Part shown: positions 12,122 to 22,072 of the stretch, piece by piece
How the letters are laid out: the number at the start of each line of letters is the position of its first letter
Numbering within the stretch: the first letter of the stretch is position 1
Source of the DNA: Phallusia fumigata
Taxonomy: Eukaryota; Chordata; Ascidiacea; Phlebobranchia; Ascidiidae
NCBI GenBank assembly: GCA_008931825.1
Contig: QXVZ01015847.1
Span: forward strand, 4,920 to 51,986
Length of the DNA stretch: 47,067 nucleotides
Direction: 5' to 3'
The notes under the pieces: generated by a model
Seen by the model: only the letters and a program-made list of their open reading frames with translations
Told to the model about the DNA's origin: nothing
Databases searched by the model: none
Made by a program: the position numbers and the translations under genes

Positions 12122-12392
12122 TGACAGTACGGTACGGTACGGTACGGTACGTATTGACTTGTGAGTATACGTACATAGTATTGAAGAGCTTACCGTACCA
12201 CCGTACCGTACCGTACCTTTGAAAGATTTTTACTGCGTACCGCACCGTACCATACCACCATCTGTTATGAAGGATAGGAAACGGTACGGTACGTATTGAG
12301 ATTGGCGTACCACGTATCTTGCTGCGAAGGGCGTACCGTACCACCGTACCTTTTTATGATTTTGCTGCGTACCGTACCGCACAGCCATCCTT
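12122..12392. repeat. Palindromic GTACGG/CCGTAC repeat in two tandem units
   Basis: Two units about 142 bases apart (shared anchor 'cggtacggtacgtattga' ending at 12158 and 12300). Each opens with GTACGG pentamers and closes with CCGTACC blocks, so each can fold into a hairpin. Distinct from all neighbouring sequence. Confidence 0.75.
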
Positions 12393-14399
12393 GGTTTTGT
12401 GTATGATTGGTGTAACACAAAAATTTTTAAAACAAATCTTGTAAGACGATGTAGAAGAAAAACGGAAATTTAGAAACGGAAAATATAACAATGAGCATAA
12501 ATAAGCGAAGGGTAACTATACAAAATATAATAACGCCAAGCACTAAATGTTTCTTCATATTCTGTCGCATAGGTTTTTTATCGCCAGCACGTGCGCGTTG
12601 CCATGGCAAAATATGTTAGGAACGCTGACTCAGCATTTCATTTTTTTTACAAATGATATTTTACAAACTTGGCGTACGTTTTTGTCTTTTTGGACTTTGT
12701 CTCGTGCTAATGGTAGAAAGTTGAGATGACGTTAAAATACCGATACAACACTAAAGGTAGGTGTTTTTCTTGCACAGAAATTTGGTAGCTTTCAGTTTAT
12801 TCAAGTTTTGTATTTGGAGGATGCAAAGTTTGTTGTAAATTTATGTGTGCTCCAATGCAAGTAATAAAATATATTTTAACTGCCTTGTTTTGAAGTACTT
12901 GTATGTGGTTTAGATTTGTGGGATATGTTCGACCTTAACCAATTATTCAACACTGGAGGTGGGGATGGATGAGTGAAATAATAAGAAAGATAAAAATGGT
13001 AGGCTGGTTTACATACTTTTTATAATGTGGTTTTTCAAACTGAGCAGGTCATTAATCAACAATCCCAAATCCTTTACTACTGGTTCTGAAAGTGGCATGG
13101 TTGCTACTTTTAGGAGAAGGTTTTTTTGGTTGGTGTAATGGACAATCATATTATTTAGTCCGTTGATAGTTAATTGCATCTTATCAGCCTATACAATGCC
13201 AGTTTTGCATTTTGTTTACCATCGCTTCTTATCGACTTGAACAGAATGGTGTCATCAGCAAACATTTCACTTTGTAGATTCCTGAAAATTAAAACATCAA
13301 AGTAACAAAATACCATAAAATAATTTCAAACAAGTCAGCTGTGAGAAGGTTGGTTTAATGTTTTTGTCAAAACTCAAATTGTAGTGTATATATATTCTTT
13401 TTTAGAAATTTAGGTAGTTGTGCAGAAACAATACTTTAAATATTTTGCAAATAGTGGGGTCATGGAAATAGGCCTGGTTTAATTTCTTATCATTGCTCAG
13501 CGTGCAGGTTTTGCCCACCAGATAATATTTTTTCGTCTTTTGTAACACTGGGAACTTTAATTACAAAAAATATCGTCGAATTGTTCTGTTAATTTTTAAA
13601 TGAACCTAGCATGAACCTCGTGTCTCTATTTTTTCTTTCACCAAGCAAAATAAACTCAACTCAACTCATTGGTAGACAGAAACCCCGTTTTTTAGTTAAT
13701 ACAAATTTGTTAAAACACATTTGAGGAAACGGTTTTCATTAGCTGACAGGAAATTATCATTATTTAAGTGCAGTGCATTATTATTTTCCGGTTTGACAAA
13801 TTTTCAGCCACTGTAAATATTAAGGGTAAGCAGGTTATTGTTTGTCTCATTTGCACAATCAAACGGTGAGATTAATTTAGATGTGCTCAATCAGTCTAGA
13901 ATTTTAATAGTTATGGTCGTGTTGAATGTTCATTGTTGTTCTGCATACTATAACTTGCAAAAGACAAATCGATGCAGTGTATAGCAAAATATAATTTATG
14001 AATTTAAATGGCCCAGTGTACTTAGATTTCAAGAGTTTAGTGTTATATGTTATAAATAAAAGAATTATGACTAAGGAAGTTGCAGATACCACTTATTTGT
14101 GAGATATACATAAACAAGACAAAGAGAAAATTGGGTAAAAATTGACCTAGACTTGAAAGCAGTAAAAATATGGCCATGAAGCTAATCTTAAACAGCTGGA
14201 AATATAATTATACTTTTACTGGATGACTGTCATGTAGGCAGTGAATACTTTGTTTGCTTATATAATGAACTAAATAGAAACATGGTATTTTGTCACCTTT
14301 GTTGTTCCAACCCTGGGGTTTTTTACAGTCTAATGATTGTATCTGTATTTGAGACATATTGTTTTTTTTCTTCTGTTTTATTTTTCTGTCTTAAGTGTT

Positions 14400-14560
14400 T
14401 GTTTGCATACTTTGGTCAAAAAAGAGTCGCCCGAATTTCTTCAAATTTGCACATATGATAGATGGGCATCTAAAATTGTTCACTGACAAGTGTTTACCCT
14501 AGTTCACCCATCAGTTGACCCACAGGCCACCCCAAATGCTCGTAATGATCATTGAGCTCA
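14400..14560 (+). repeat. Dispersed repeat, copy 1
   Basis: Contains 'gatgggcatctaaa' followed by 'agttcacccatcagttgacc'. Related segments lie in GLYR1 introns at about 37977-38095 and, more diverged, 45650-45760. Confidence 0.55.
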
Positions 14561-15357
14561 GTCAAACCAAATTTTCCATCGTGCACTGCTTGGCACAATA
14601 AGCTGGCTCCATGGTGATAAAATAATATCTTCAACATAGGTTCTTCTACATATACTTTTGCGTCTATTATTAACCATCACTTATTAATCACGAAACAATC
14701 CCTACAACAGCTGGCTTTTTTGCCAACAAAAGCTTTGTTGGAGTGATGTAATCTCGGATTATCAAAACCCTTACCAAAATAAGGTATTCTTTTTAGTTAC
14801 CTGGTGCTGATCGTAGCAGATGCTAAGTTCCGAACAACCGTTGACATCTGCGATGTCACGTTACAGACACAGCCGATCCCGTCTAGCCATGTGATATCGA
14901 AAAACGGAACACACAGCAAAGCAACAACTACTGCTTGTGGTTAATATACTGCCGTAACAATTTCGTATGCAACGATCACCACATAAGGTCTCATACCTTT
15001 TACCTCGTGTTTGAATATTGGAGAATTTCCCTAAACCGAAGTTAATGACGTAATTAATCACCGTGTTTGGGGAAAAGCTTCCTGTAGTTTCGACTGGAAA
15101 GTTGTCAGATCTTCGTTAATATATTTTTTTTAAGCTGGCGGTTTTTAACTTTTCAAATTTCGTGTAATTCTTGACGCAGTTGTATCCCTTCTATTTGCTT
15201 CAAGTAATGCTCCTTAATTACTTAATGCTTGTTTGTACATTAAGCAATATATTCACTTTCTTGCTAATTTCTTACAATTCTGTTGTTATTGTTTTTACAG
15301 ATTAGCAACAACATTAAAAAAATCATTCGGTTAGACTGTGACATACTGTAGCTAAAC

Positions 15358-17351
15358 ATGATGCAAGATGACGAGGGAAATCAACACAGTTCTGGTGACA
15401 AAGTTTGTACAACATCAGAAGCTATCAATGACCCTGACGAAAAGGAGTTTCGACTACGTAGAGATATTGGACTTGCTGGAAGTGTGGCAGTCATTGCTGG
15501 AATCATGGTGGGCTCGGGAATATTCGTCTCACCTACTGGGGTACTGGCTGGCTCAAACAACAGTGTCGGTCTGAGTCTTGTTGTGTGGGCCGGCTGTGGC
15601 GTCATAGCACTAGTGGGCGCACTTTGTTTCTGTGAACTTGGCTCTTGCTTCAGCATTTCTGGAGGAGATTACACTTACCTGCATGCGGGTTTCGGGCCTC
15701 TGGTAGCCTTCGCCTACGTTTGGTGCAGTTGCCTAATTTCCAGGGGCACTGCTTTTGCTGCACTAGCAGTTACGTTTGGGGATTACACAGTGGAATCATT
15801 CTATCCGGGCCATTGTAAACCACCGAAATTCTTTTCCAAGGTAAATACAGATCTTAACACCCTTGTACCTGTATTTTGGCAACGGCGACAAAAACAATGG
15901 ACGGCATGTCATAATATGTTTTTATTTAGGCCTTGGCAGCAAGTTTGCTTTTGCTGCTTACGCTCATCAATTGTGTCAGTCTCAAATTTGCATCAAAACT
16001 GCAAGAAGTACTCACGTTGACAAAGTTTGTGGCAATGGCGATAATAATTGTCGGAGGAATGGTTCGCCTGTGTCAGGGTGATCCAGTTGGAACAAACAAC
16101 CTCAGCAACGCGTTTCGCTCGGAAGACTTGGCCGGTATAGGATTTTCCGAAGTTGGCTTAGCTTTCTATCAAGGGTTGTGGGCATATGATGGATGGAATG
16201 AGTTAAACATGGTTTCAGAAGAAGTCAAAAACTCGCACACAACCATACCGAGGGCCATCATCATTGCTGTGCCATTGGTGACAGTGTTTTATTTGCTGGT
16301 AAACATTTCGTATTTTGCAGGTGAGTTTGTGAATTACGCTTGATTGTTGGGTTAATAGTCTAAATCTATTTCGCTTTATCTAGTTCTCACGCCAGAGGAG
16401 GTTTTGCAGAGCAGCGCGGTGGCAGTCACTTGGGCATCGCGGGTGCTTGGTCCAGCTGCGTGGATCATACCGTTGTCTGTTTGCTTGTCGATCGCTGGTC
16501 CCCTGGACGGAACAATGATAGCTGGGGGGCGAATCCCCTTCGCCGCCGCAAGACGAGGCCAACTTCCAAAAGTAAGTTTGTTTTACTGTCACGTTTAGAT
16601 AACAAGGCTAATATTAGCAAATTGTATTTGTCCCAGATATTCGAAATGGCTTATATTCCTTACCACACTCCAACCCCGTCGCTAGTTTTTTCAACCTTTG
16701 AACTGTTTTTCTATCTGCTACCAAACGACTTTGACTCATTGGTCAATGCCTTCACTTTTAGTAAGTGGATCTTCCTTGGCCTCTCCATAGCCAGCATTTT
16801 GGTCATGAGAATCACACGCCCAACAATGCACCGACCGTTTAAGGTACAGCGTATGTTATCATATAGGCTTAAAATTAAAAGTTAATGGCATACCATAAAC
16901 TAGTCTCTTTTTTAGGTTCCGATTTCCGTTCCAGTTTTATCAGTCATAACTTGTTGTTATCTGGTCGTTGCTCCCCTTGTTTACAAACCAGACGTGCTCA
17001 TTTTGTACTCTCTTGCCTTTTTGCTTTCCACGCCCGTCGCGTNTAAAATTGTCGGTGGAATGGCATGCCCCACTTTTTGGAGTGGCATGCCCCACTTTAT
17101 AGCTTTATTTTCAGGTTCCGATTCCTGTTCCTGTTTTATCAGTCATTATTTGTTGTTACCTGGTCGTTGCTCCCCTTGTTTACAAACCAGACGTGCTCAT
17201 TTTGTACTCTCTTGCCTTTTTGCTTTCCACGCCCGTCGCGTACTACTTTTTTGTGCACAGGTCATGTGAATGCAGAGCATTCGACAAAATGACCTTGACG
17301 TTTCAAAAAATTTTTCAAGTTGCACCAACGACCTGGGAAGACAGTAATTAA
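15358..17351 (+). CDS. b(0,+)AT/SLC7A9-like amino-acid transporter, copy B
   Basis: Tandem paralogue of copy A with the same five-exon structure: 15358-15840, 15930-16320, 16384-16571, 16637-16843, then a last exon present twice. The first version (16916-17042) is cut by the N at 17043; the second (17115-17351) is complete and ends EDSN. Using the complete version gives 501 residues. The N-terminus is about 22 residues longer than in copy A (MMQDDEGNQHSSGDK...). Conserved features are the helix-1 GSGIFVSPTG, the loop cysteine GHCKPP and AYDGWNELN. Probable plasma-membrane amino-acid exchanger; substrate range cannot be read from sequence. Confidence 0.82.
16888..17351 (+). repeat. Duplicated last exon of SLC7 copy B around N 17043
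   Basis: Exon 5 occurs at 16916-17042 (truncated at the N) and again, complete, at 17115-17351. The right version begins 'gttccgattcctgttcc', identical there to copy A exon 5 and different from the left version ('gttccgatttccgttcc'). The right version's intron end also matches copy A ('actttatagctttattttcag'). A short 'ggcatgccccacttt' tandem lies at about 17081-17100. Confidence 0.75.
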
Positions 17352-17820
17352 ACAAAATAAATCATGAGTGTTTGCTTGTTTGGGGGTTGTTAAAAAGCAA
17401 CTTTTACATCACAAAATATTTACACATTTGGCAACATTTTTGTTGTCAAGCACTCTTTTGTGAATTACGAAATCTCTTTTAGATCAATGAATAATTGATT
17501 ATTTTGTACTCAATCCACATTGCTAACATCGAAAAGCAATATTGTACTTTTTCTTGTATCACATGACTCGACAACTGAAGTGCCCCAAGTGGATTGGTCA
17601 AAGTGTCCAACTTGATTGTTGCAAATTACGATAATTGTCGAGTATAAAACGGCGTTGCTCTACCTTTTATGAGATTTTGTTAGGATTGGTGTTGTATCCG
17701 AACTTTAAAGCCACTGTTGTTACTGAGTAGTGTGCACTAAGTGTAGGCTATGATATTTTTTTCAGCAAAAATGGTGCCGACTTAAAGTGACTTCTATTAA
17801 AAACGTAAAAAATATTTTTA
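17352..17820 (+). promoter_or_regulatory. Upstream region of OSTM1 with M-box and TATA-like site
   Basis: TCACATGA at 17559-17566 matches the M-box type E-box bound by MITF/TFE factors. A TATA-like 'gtataaaa' lies near 17642. The stretch ends in 'aatatttttag' (to 17821), an acceptor-like sequence ahead of the start codon. Function is inferred from motif match only. Confidence 0.4.
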
Positions 17821-17821
17821 G

Positions 17822-17836
17822 ATGATACAACCGTAG
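17822..17836 (+). other. Minimal upstream ORF abutting the OSTM1 start
   Basis: ATG ATA CAA CCG TAG (four codons and stop) ends directly against the OSTM1 ATG (TAGATG). If the transcript begins upstream of it, this arrangement would reduce translation or require reinitiation. Confidence 0.4.
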
Positions 17837-18766
17837 ATGGATATTTTGCTTTTGAACCTTTTTTGCCTGTTAGCCTTACTGATATTTCCACAAAACTTTG
17901 CAATTGAAACCACTATTCGCTCATCGCAATGGGTTGAAGGTAACTTTGTTGGAAGCAGTGGAAAAGAGAAGAATTTTCGCCGTGAGTGCTGGTCCCAGAA
18001 TAATTGTAACAATGATATCATGAGTGGTTCTGTCTCACCAGACTGCATGAGGTATTTGGAACAGTTCAGCAATGCCACGGCGAAGTTTATTAACTGTACT
18101 GTTGCTAATGCACGACCTCTTCACTACTGTGAAAACTGTGTTGCGGAATATATGTCAGTAAAAAATGTCTACAAAATTATATTTAACAATGAGGGAAAGA
18201 ACGAGTCAAGTAATTGCAAAAGGGAAATTTTAAGAGCTGACAATGTTCAGGTGGTACTGGCAACATATAATTTTATATTGTATATTTGGGACAAGTCGAA
18301 ATGCGACCAATGCTTTGATGTCATTGAAGGTAACGACACAGAGGTATACAAGCCAGCAAAAAGCACAAAGAAGTTGTTGGCAATGATTGAAAACACCCTT
18401 TCTTGTTTTAGTGACTTTGGTCAGGGAGTTGTACCAGGTTCTGTCACCCAAGATCCCAACCAAACTGTATGCAGCTTGTGTGAAAAGCTTTACTGTGAGG
18501 CAAATGACTACTATGAAGTAGTAGAAAAGGAAAACAAACTGTGCAGTGACCTAATTGACTCTATGAATTATACAAGGCTGGACTGGGGACAGAAATTTAA
18601 GTGCTCTGTGGCACAAAAAGATCAAGGTGAAATATGGGAAATTGCTGCACTTGTGTTTGCACTACCAATTTTGCTGTATGTTGGTGTGTGGGTGCACGCC
18701 AACCAGGACTTACTGCTGGGTCGCTGTGGTGGAATTCGTCATACAAGGTTAAGCAATTCTGAATAA
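17837..18766 (+). CDS. OSTM1: OSTM1, beta subunit of the lysosomal ClC-7 exchanger
   Basis: Osteopetrosis-associated transmembrane protein 1, the glycosylated lysosomal partner that stabilises the ClC-7 chloride/proton exchanger in vertebrates. A single uninterrupted exon of 309 residues (human about 334). Signal peptide at 1-22 (MDILLLNLFCLLALLIFPQ), a long luminal domain with many cysteines (CMRYLEQFSNAT, NCTVANARPLHYCENCVAEY, CDQCFD, CSLCEKLYC), several N-glycosylation sequons (NAT, NCT, NES, NDT, NQT, NYT), one membrane helix at about 266-288 and a short cytosolic tail. The Cys pattern and the ARPLHYC...NC block identify the family. Followed 375 bp downstream by another lysosomal-surface gene, LAMTOR3. 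Confidence 0.88.
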   Translation: MDILLLNLFCLLALLIFPQNFAIETTIRSSQWVEGNFVGSSGKEKNFRRECWSQNNCNNDIMSGSVSPDCMRYLEQFSNATAKFINCTVANARPLHYCENCVAEYMSVKNVYKIIFNNEGKNESSNCKREILRADNVQVVLATYNFILYIWDKSKCDQCFDVIEGNDTEVYKPAKSTKKLLAMIENTLSCFSDFGQGVVPGSVTQDPNQTVCSLCEKLYCEANDYYEVVEKENKLCSDLIDSMNYTRLDWGQKFKCSVAQKDQGEIWEIAALVFALPILLYVGVWVHANQDLLLGRCGGIRHTRLSNSE

Positions 18767-19141
18767 CTTTTGAGGCAATTGCTATCGGTTATCATCATTG
18801 GTTCAAAAATTTCTAAATAGGTTGTTAAAGGTGATGTATTATCCTGCTTATCTTCACTTAGTTTTTATTGATTCATTTTTACAATACACTTGTTAACTTT
18901 ACAAATTTTTTTGCATTGCTGCTTGGTATAGTCTTGGTGGGGGGGAAGTTGCAATTTGATTGGTGTATTTGCAAATAGTGATTTTTCAACAAAGTTGTTT
19001 ATTTACAAACATTTTGTGACATTATACCATAAGCATTGACTGCATTATCACTGTGTTGTTATTCTACTCTAGGGTATTTGTTTAGTGTAATATGATTAAT
19101 GGGAATTCATTCCAGTTTTTAATTTTTTGTGCAATACCATC
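18767..19141. other. OSTM1-LAMTOR3 intergenic gap
   Basis: Gap of 375 bases without a gene. No AATAAA hexamer is seen. Acceptor-like 'ctactctag' and 'tttgtttag' occur shortly before the LAMTOR3 start. Confidence 0.5.
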
Positions 19142-19633
19142 ATGTCTGAAGATTTAAAGAAGTACCTCTACCGCCAGCTTAGCAGTATCAAAGGATTGTA
19201 TGCTATTGTTGTGTCTGACCGGGATGGTGTGCCAATTTTAAAGGTAATGTTTTTGTAAGACAGTTATAGTGATACTTAAATATCATAAACACTAATGGTT
19301 TTCAGGTAGCAAACGAGAAAGCACCTGAATTTGCCTTGCGATCAGGATTTCTTAGCACTTTTCCCCTTGCATCTGATCTGTCAGGAAAGCTTGGGTTCGG
19401 AAAGAACGAGTTCTTTATTTGCTTTTACAACAATCACACTATAGTGCATTTTAACCGGTATGCCTGTGATTTTTCAGACTAAAACAACCACTAACACACA
19501 ATCTATTTTGTTTAGGCAACCGTTGACCGTCAGTTTTATTGCCTGTTCAACCGTTAACACTGGTCTCATACTCAACCTCGGTGCAGAGTTGAAGAATTCT
19601 CTTGACGGGCTAAAGCAAATTGTCAAAGACTAA
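19142..19633 (+). CDS. LAMTOR3: LAMTOR3 (MP1), Ragulator subunit
   Basis: Roadblock-fold adaptor that pairs with LAMTOR2 in the Ragulator complex on late endosomes and lysosomes, supporting mTORC1 and MAPK signalling. Exons 19142-19243, 19306-19457 and 19516-19633, phases 0 and 2, 123 residues (human 124). Family text is clear throughout: the start MSEDLKKYLYRQL, then GLYAIVVSDRDGVPILKVAN, the serum-like FLSTFPLASDLSGKLGFGKN, and the C-terminal ELKNSLDGLKQIVKD. It ends 45 bp before the ZC3HC1 start codon with no polyadenylation hexamer between, so the two probably share a primary transcript. Confidence 0.93.
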
Positions 19634-19678
19634 TCTTTCATTGTTTTGCTGAATCATCAAACTGTAACAAAGTTCATA
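19634..19678 (+). promoter_or_regulatory. Candidate intercistronic trans-splice region
   Basis: Only 45 bases separate the LAMTOR3 stop from the ZC3HC1 ATG. They include a pyrimidine-rich stretch (tctttcattgttttgctg) and one AG (19671-19672) seven bases before the ATG, but no AATAAA. This suits an operon resolved by spliced-leader trans-splicing, as known in Ciona. Confidence 0.55.
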
Positions 19679-21686
19679 ATGTCTGACAAACTGCCAAGTC
19701 AGCAAATCATCCCAAGTGCAATGAGGCCTTCTCTGTCAGTGGTCGAGCAGGTGAAAAACACTTTGCTTGATCTGGTCAGCAGCACACTAAGTAAATTATC
19801 CAATGAGGCCGGAGACATTGAAGCGAATGAAAATTCAACGAATCAAAGTTGCAATGGGTCTTTAGTTGTCTCCAACAGATCAAAGGATGGATATCACCAT
19901 AGATTAAGCACATTCACGGTATCCTTTGCTGTATAACATTTGTTTTTATAATGTATCTTTAGTCCTAAATGTTGCATTAAAGAGAATGGGTTTTCCTTAC
20001 ATTCCCAAACTCCTTACAGCTTTCATACTGGTGTGGAAAGCCATTGTGTCTGAGCCCTCCCTTGCTGGCCCAGTATGGCTGGGAATGTATTGGAGAGGAT
20101 CTTATTAAATGTTGCTCATGTGCTGCTATCGTTTCAATGAGGCTACCTTGGTCAAACTCAACCAATTGTAAGTGAAAACTTGGTTACAATTGTGTCTGTG
20201 TGTAATAAGGTCAAGTTGTGCAAAGCCACTAGCTTGTTCATGCCGATCCTTTTATATGTTCCCACTGAACATTAACAAATATTTTTGCTCTAGATCACCA
20301 GCAGTGCAGAAAGGCCATGAAGCAGATCATCTCTGGTCACATGCAGATTTGCTCCTGGCCAAGCAATTGTTGTCCGCATTCTTACCTCTATCCCTTCCAC
20401 TTGAAGTATCTTACCAAGGAGTGTCAACTGAAGCTTGAAAATGAGTTTGTAGAGCGAGCAAACAATCTTATACAACTTAATGAAAAGTTGCCATTCATTG
20501 ACAGCAAAATTATCACATCCATGGTAAGTAATATGAGAAAAACAATTTGGTGCTTCCAGATTGGTTCTGATTTGTTTGCTCAGCTCTTGTTTTGTCCAGA
20601 TTGTGCAGAATGGCCTAAACTTGATTTATATCACTTTTCTTTTGTTAATTTGTGTAGAATATATCTGATCATGTCATAACCAAGCTTGTCAACAAAGCAA
20701 ATCTACCAACCAGTGAAGTAGAAGAAAGCGAAGAAAATGTTGACGGTGTAAAAATGGTCAAAGTGTCATCCACTCTGCTTGCCCTATGTGGCTGGCAAAC
20801 AATGTAAGTAGCCTTGAACTGTTTTCTAGCAGTGATTCAACTTACCTGCAAATTCTTGTTTTTTTTTGAGGTGTGATTATTCTGCAACAAACATAAGTAT
20901 TCAGTGCCATGACACTGGTAGAAAAATTGGACTATGGAACTTCCACTCGATAAGTGACAGACATCAGAACAACATTGCAAGTAATGAAGAACAAGATACA
21001 ATCCCATCCAAACGAAGTCGGCTTGAAGATGAGCCAAAAACAGTAAAAAGCTCAATTAATTTAACTTAGGTTTTGTCCTGAAAAAGATTACTGCTTCAAT
21101 GAAAATTTATTAACATTTATCTATTTGTAATTTCTTGAATGATCCTCTATGTACATTCACTTTATTGCAATTTTTCAGAAAATAATAAAAACCCACTTTC
21201 ATCCTGTGAATCAACATCATGTCTGGTCACCCTGGGTAACTTGCCTCAAACCCTTGGATCCTGAGCTTCCTCATGTAAGTTCATGTTAACTTACTAGTTG
21301 AGTTTTAAGCTAAAAAGTACCAATATCAGAAACGATAAACATCCTAAACAATTTGCACAATAGCTCTTTAATAACCAGCTGGACACGAAATCCCTGAACC
21401 ACACTTTTTCAATGAACGATTCACCTTTAATTTGCAGATCACTGAAGAAGATGATGAAACAAGCAACGACCCTGTGGACGCTACACAAGATCCTGGATGG
21501 AGCGTCCTCATGAAAATCATTCTGGATCAGAATTCGCATGAACTAGATGAAGAAGTCGGCGAATCAGTTGTTGGTGAAAAGGTCGCTGCTGTGTCCGCTA
21601 CTCCAAAATCACACATCCGGACACCACCTAAAGTTGCTTTAAGCGCCGCTCGTCGCATGCTGAAGGAATGGTCGTCGCCTAACTAA
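19679..21686 (+). CDS. ZC3HC1: ZC3HC1/NIPA-like C3HC zinc-finger protein
   Basis: Nuclear-interacting partner of ALK family: a nuclear-basket zinc-finger protein, also described as an SCF F-box-like factor. Exons 19679-19918, 20020-20167, 20294-20523, 20658-20803, 20871-21042, 21179-21274 and 21438-21686; every phase closes, 426 residues (human about 502). First zinc domain: SYWCGKPL, LAQYGWECIGEDLIKCCSCAA, then QQCRKAMKQIISGHMQICSWP. Second (Rsm1-like) domain: LLALCGWQ, CHDTGRKIGLWNF and FHPVNQHHVWSPWV. C-terminal exon is acidic then basic (KSHIRTPPKVALSAARRMLKEW). Second gene of the candidate operon with LAMTOR3. Confidence 0.9.
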
Positions 21687-21726
21687 CCCACGTCCCTCCG
21701 CACACTTGAAATCATATCGTGTACAT

Positions 21727-21732
21727 AATAAA
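21727..21732 (+). terminator. Polyadenylation signal of ZC3HC1
   Basis: AATAAA hexamer 40 bases after the ZC3HC1 stop; it is probably the 3' end for both LAMTOR3 and ZC3HC1 if they share a transcript. Confidence 0.6.
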
Positions 21733-22072
21733 ATTTTTCGACTGCAAAACGACTGTTTCCAAATAGGAAGTGTTGAATTGTGTCAAACACACCGGAACAA
21801 TTGGGAGCTATAACAGCCAAAAAACACGCATGAATGTTAAAGCGATGAAATTTTAAGCATTATCGACCATTGCCATTGGCATATTTTCCAAGAAATCAAA
21901 TAGAATATAGAAAATGAAGTAATTAATGGCCAAGGGAACCACAAACTTTCTGGTCTCAATAAATCACAGATATAAAAGCAGAAAAAAGTTAAAAGAAATA
22001 GGAAAGCAAACGTGACAGAAAACGGCCCGTGAAAAAAACACAGTTTTGGGATATGGCGATATGGCAGTGAGG
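21733..22072. other. Convergent 3' region
   Basis: AT-rich sequence between the convergent ends of ZC3HC1 (+) and the MADF-BESS gene (-). No gene is seen. Confidence 0.5.

Larger units (their letters stand above)
11936..15290. other. Gene-free AT-rich block between the two SLC7 copies
   Basis: About 3.3 kb with no supported gene, lying where the spacer homology is interrupted. It contains a GTACGG/CCGTAC palindromic repeat (12122-12392), long AT-rich low-complexity stretches (12750-14400) and one copy of a dispersed repeat (about 14400-14560). No transposase-like reading frame or clear terminal repeats were recognised, so the nature of the insertion is open. Confidence 0.5.

Noticed and set aside
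12012-12418. Minus-strand frames rich in VRYG/YGTVRY
   Set aside because: They are translations of the GTACGG repeat, not protein coding.
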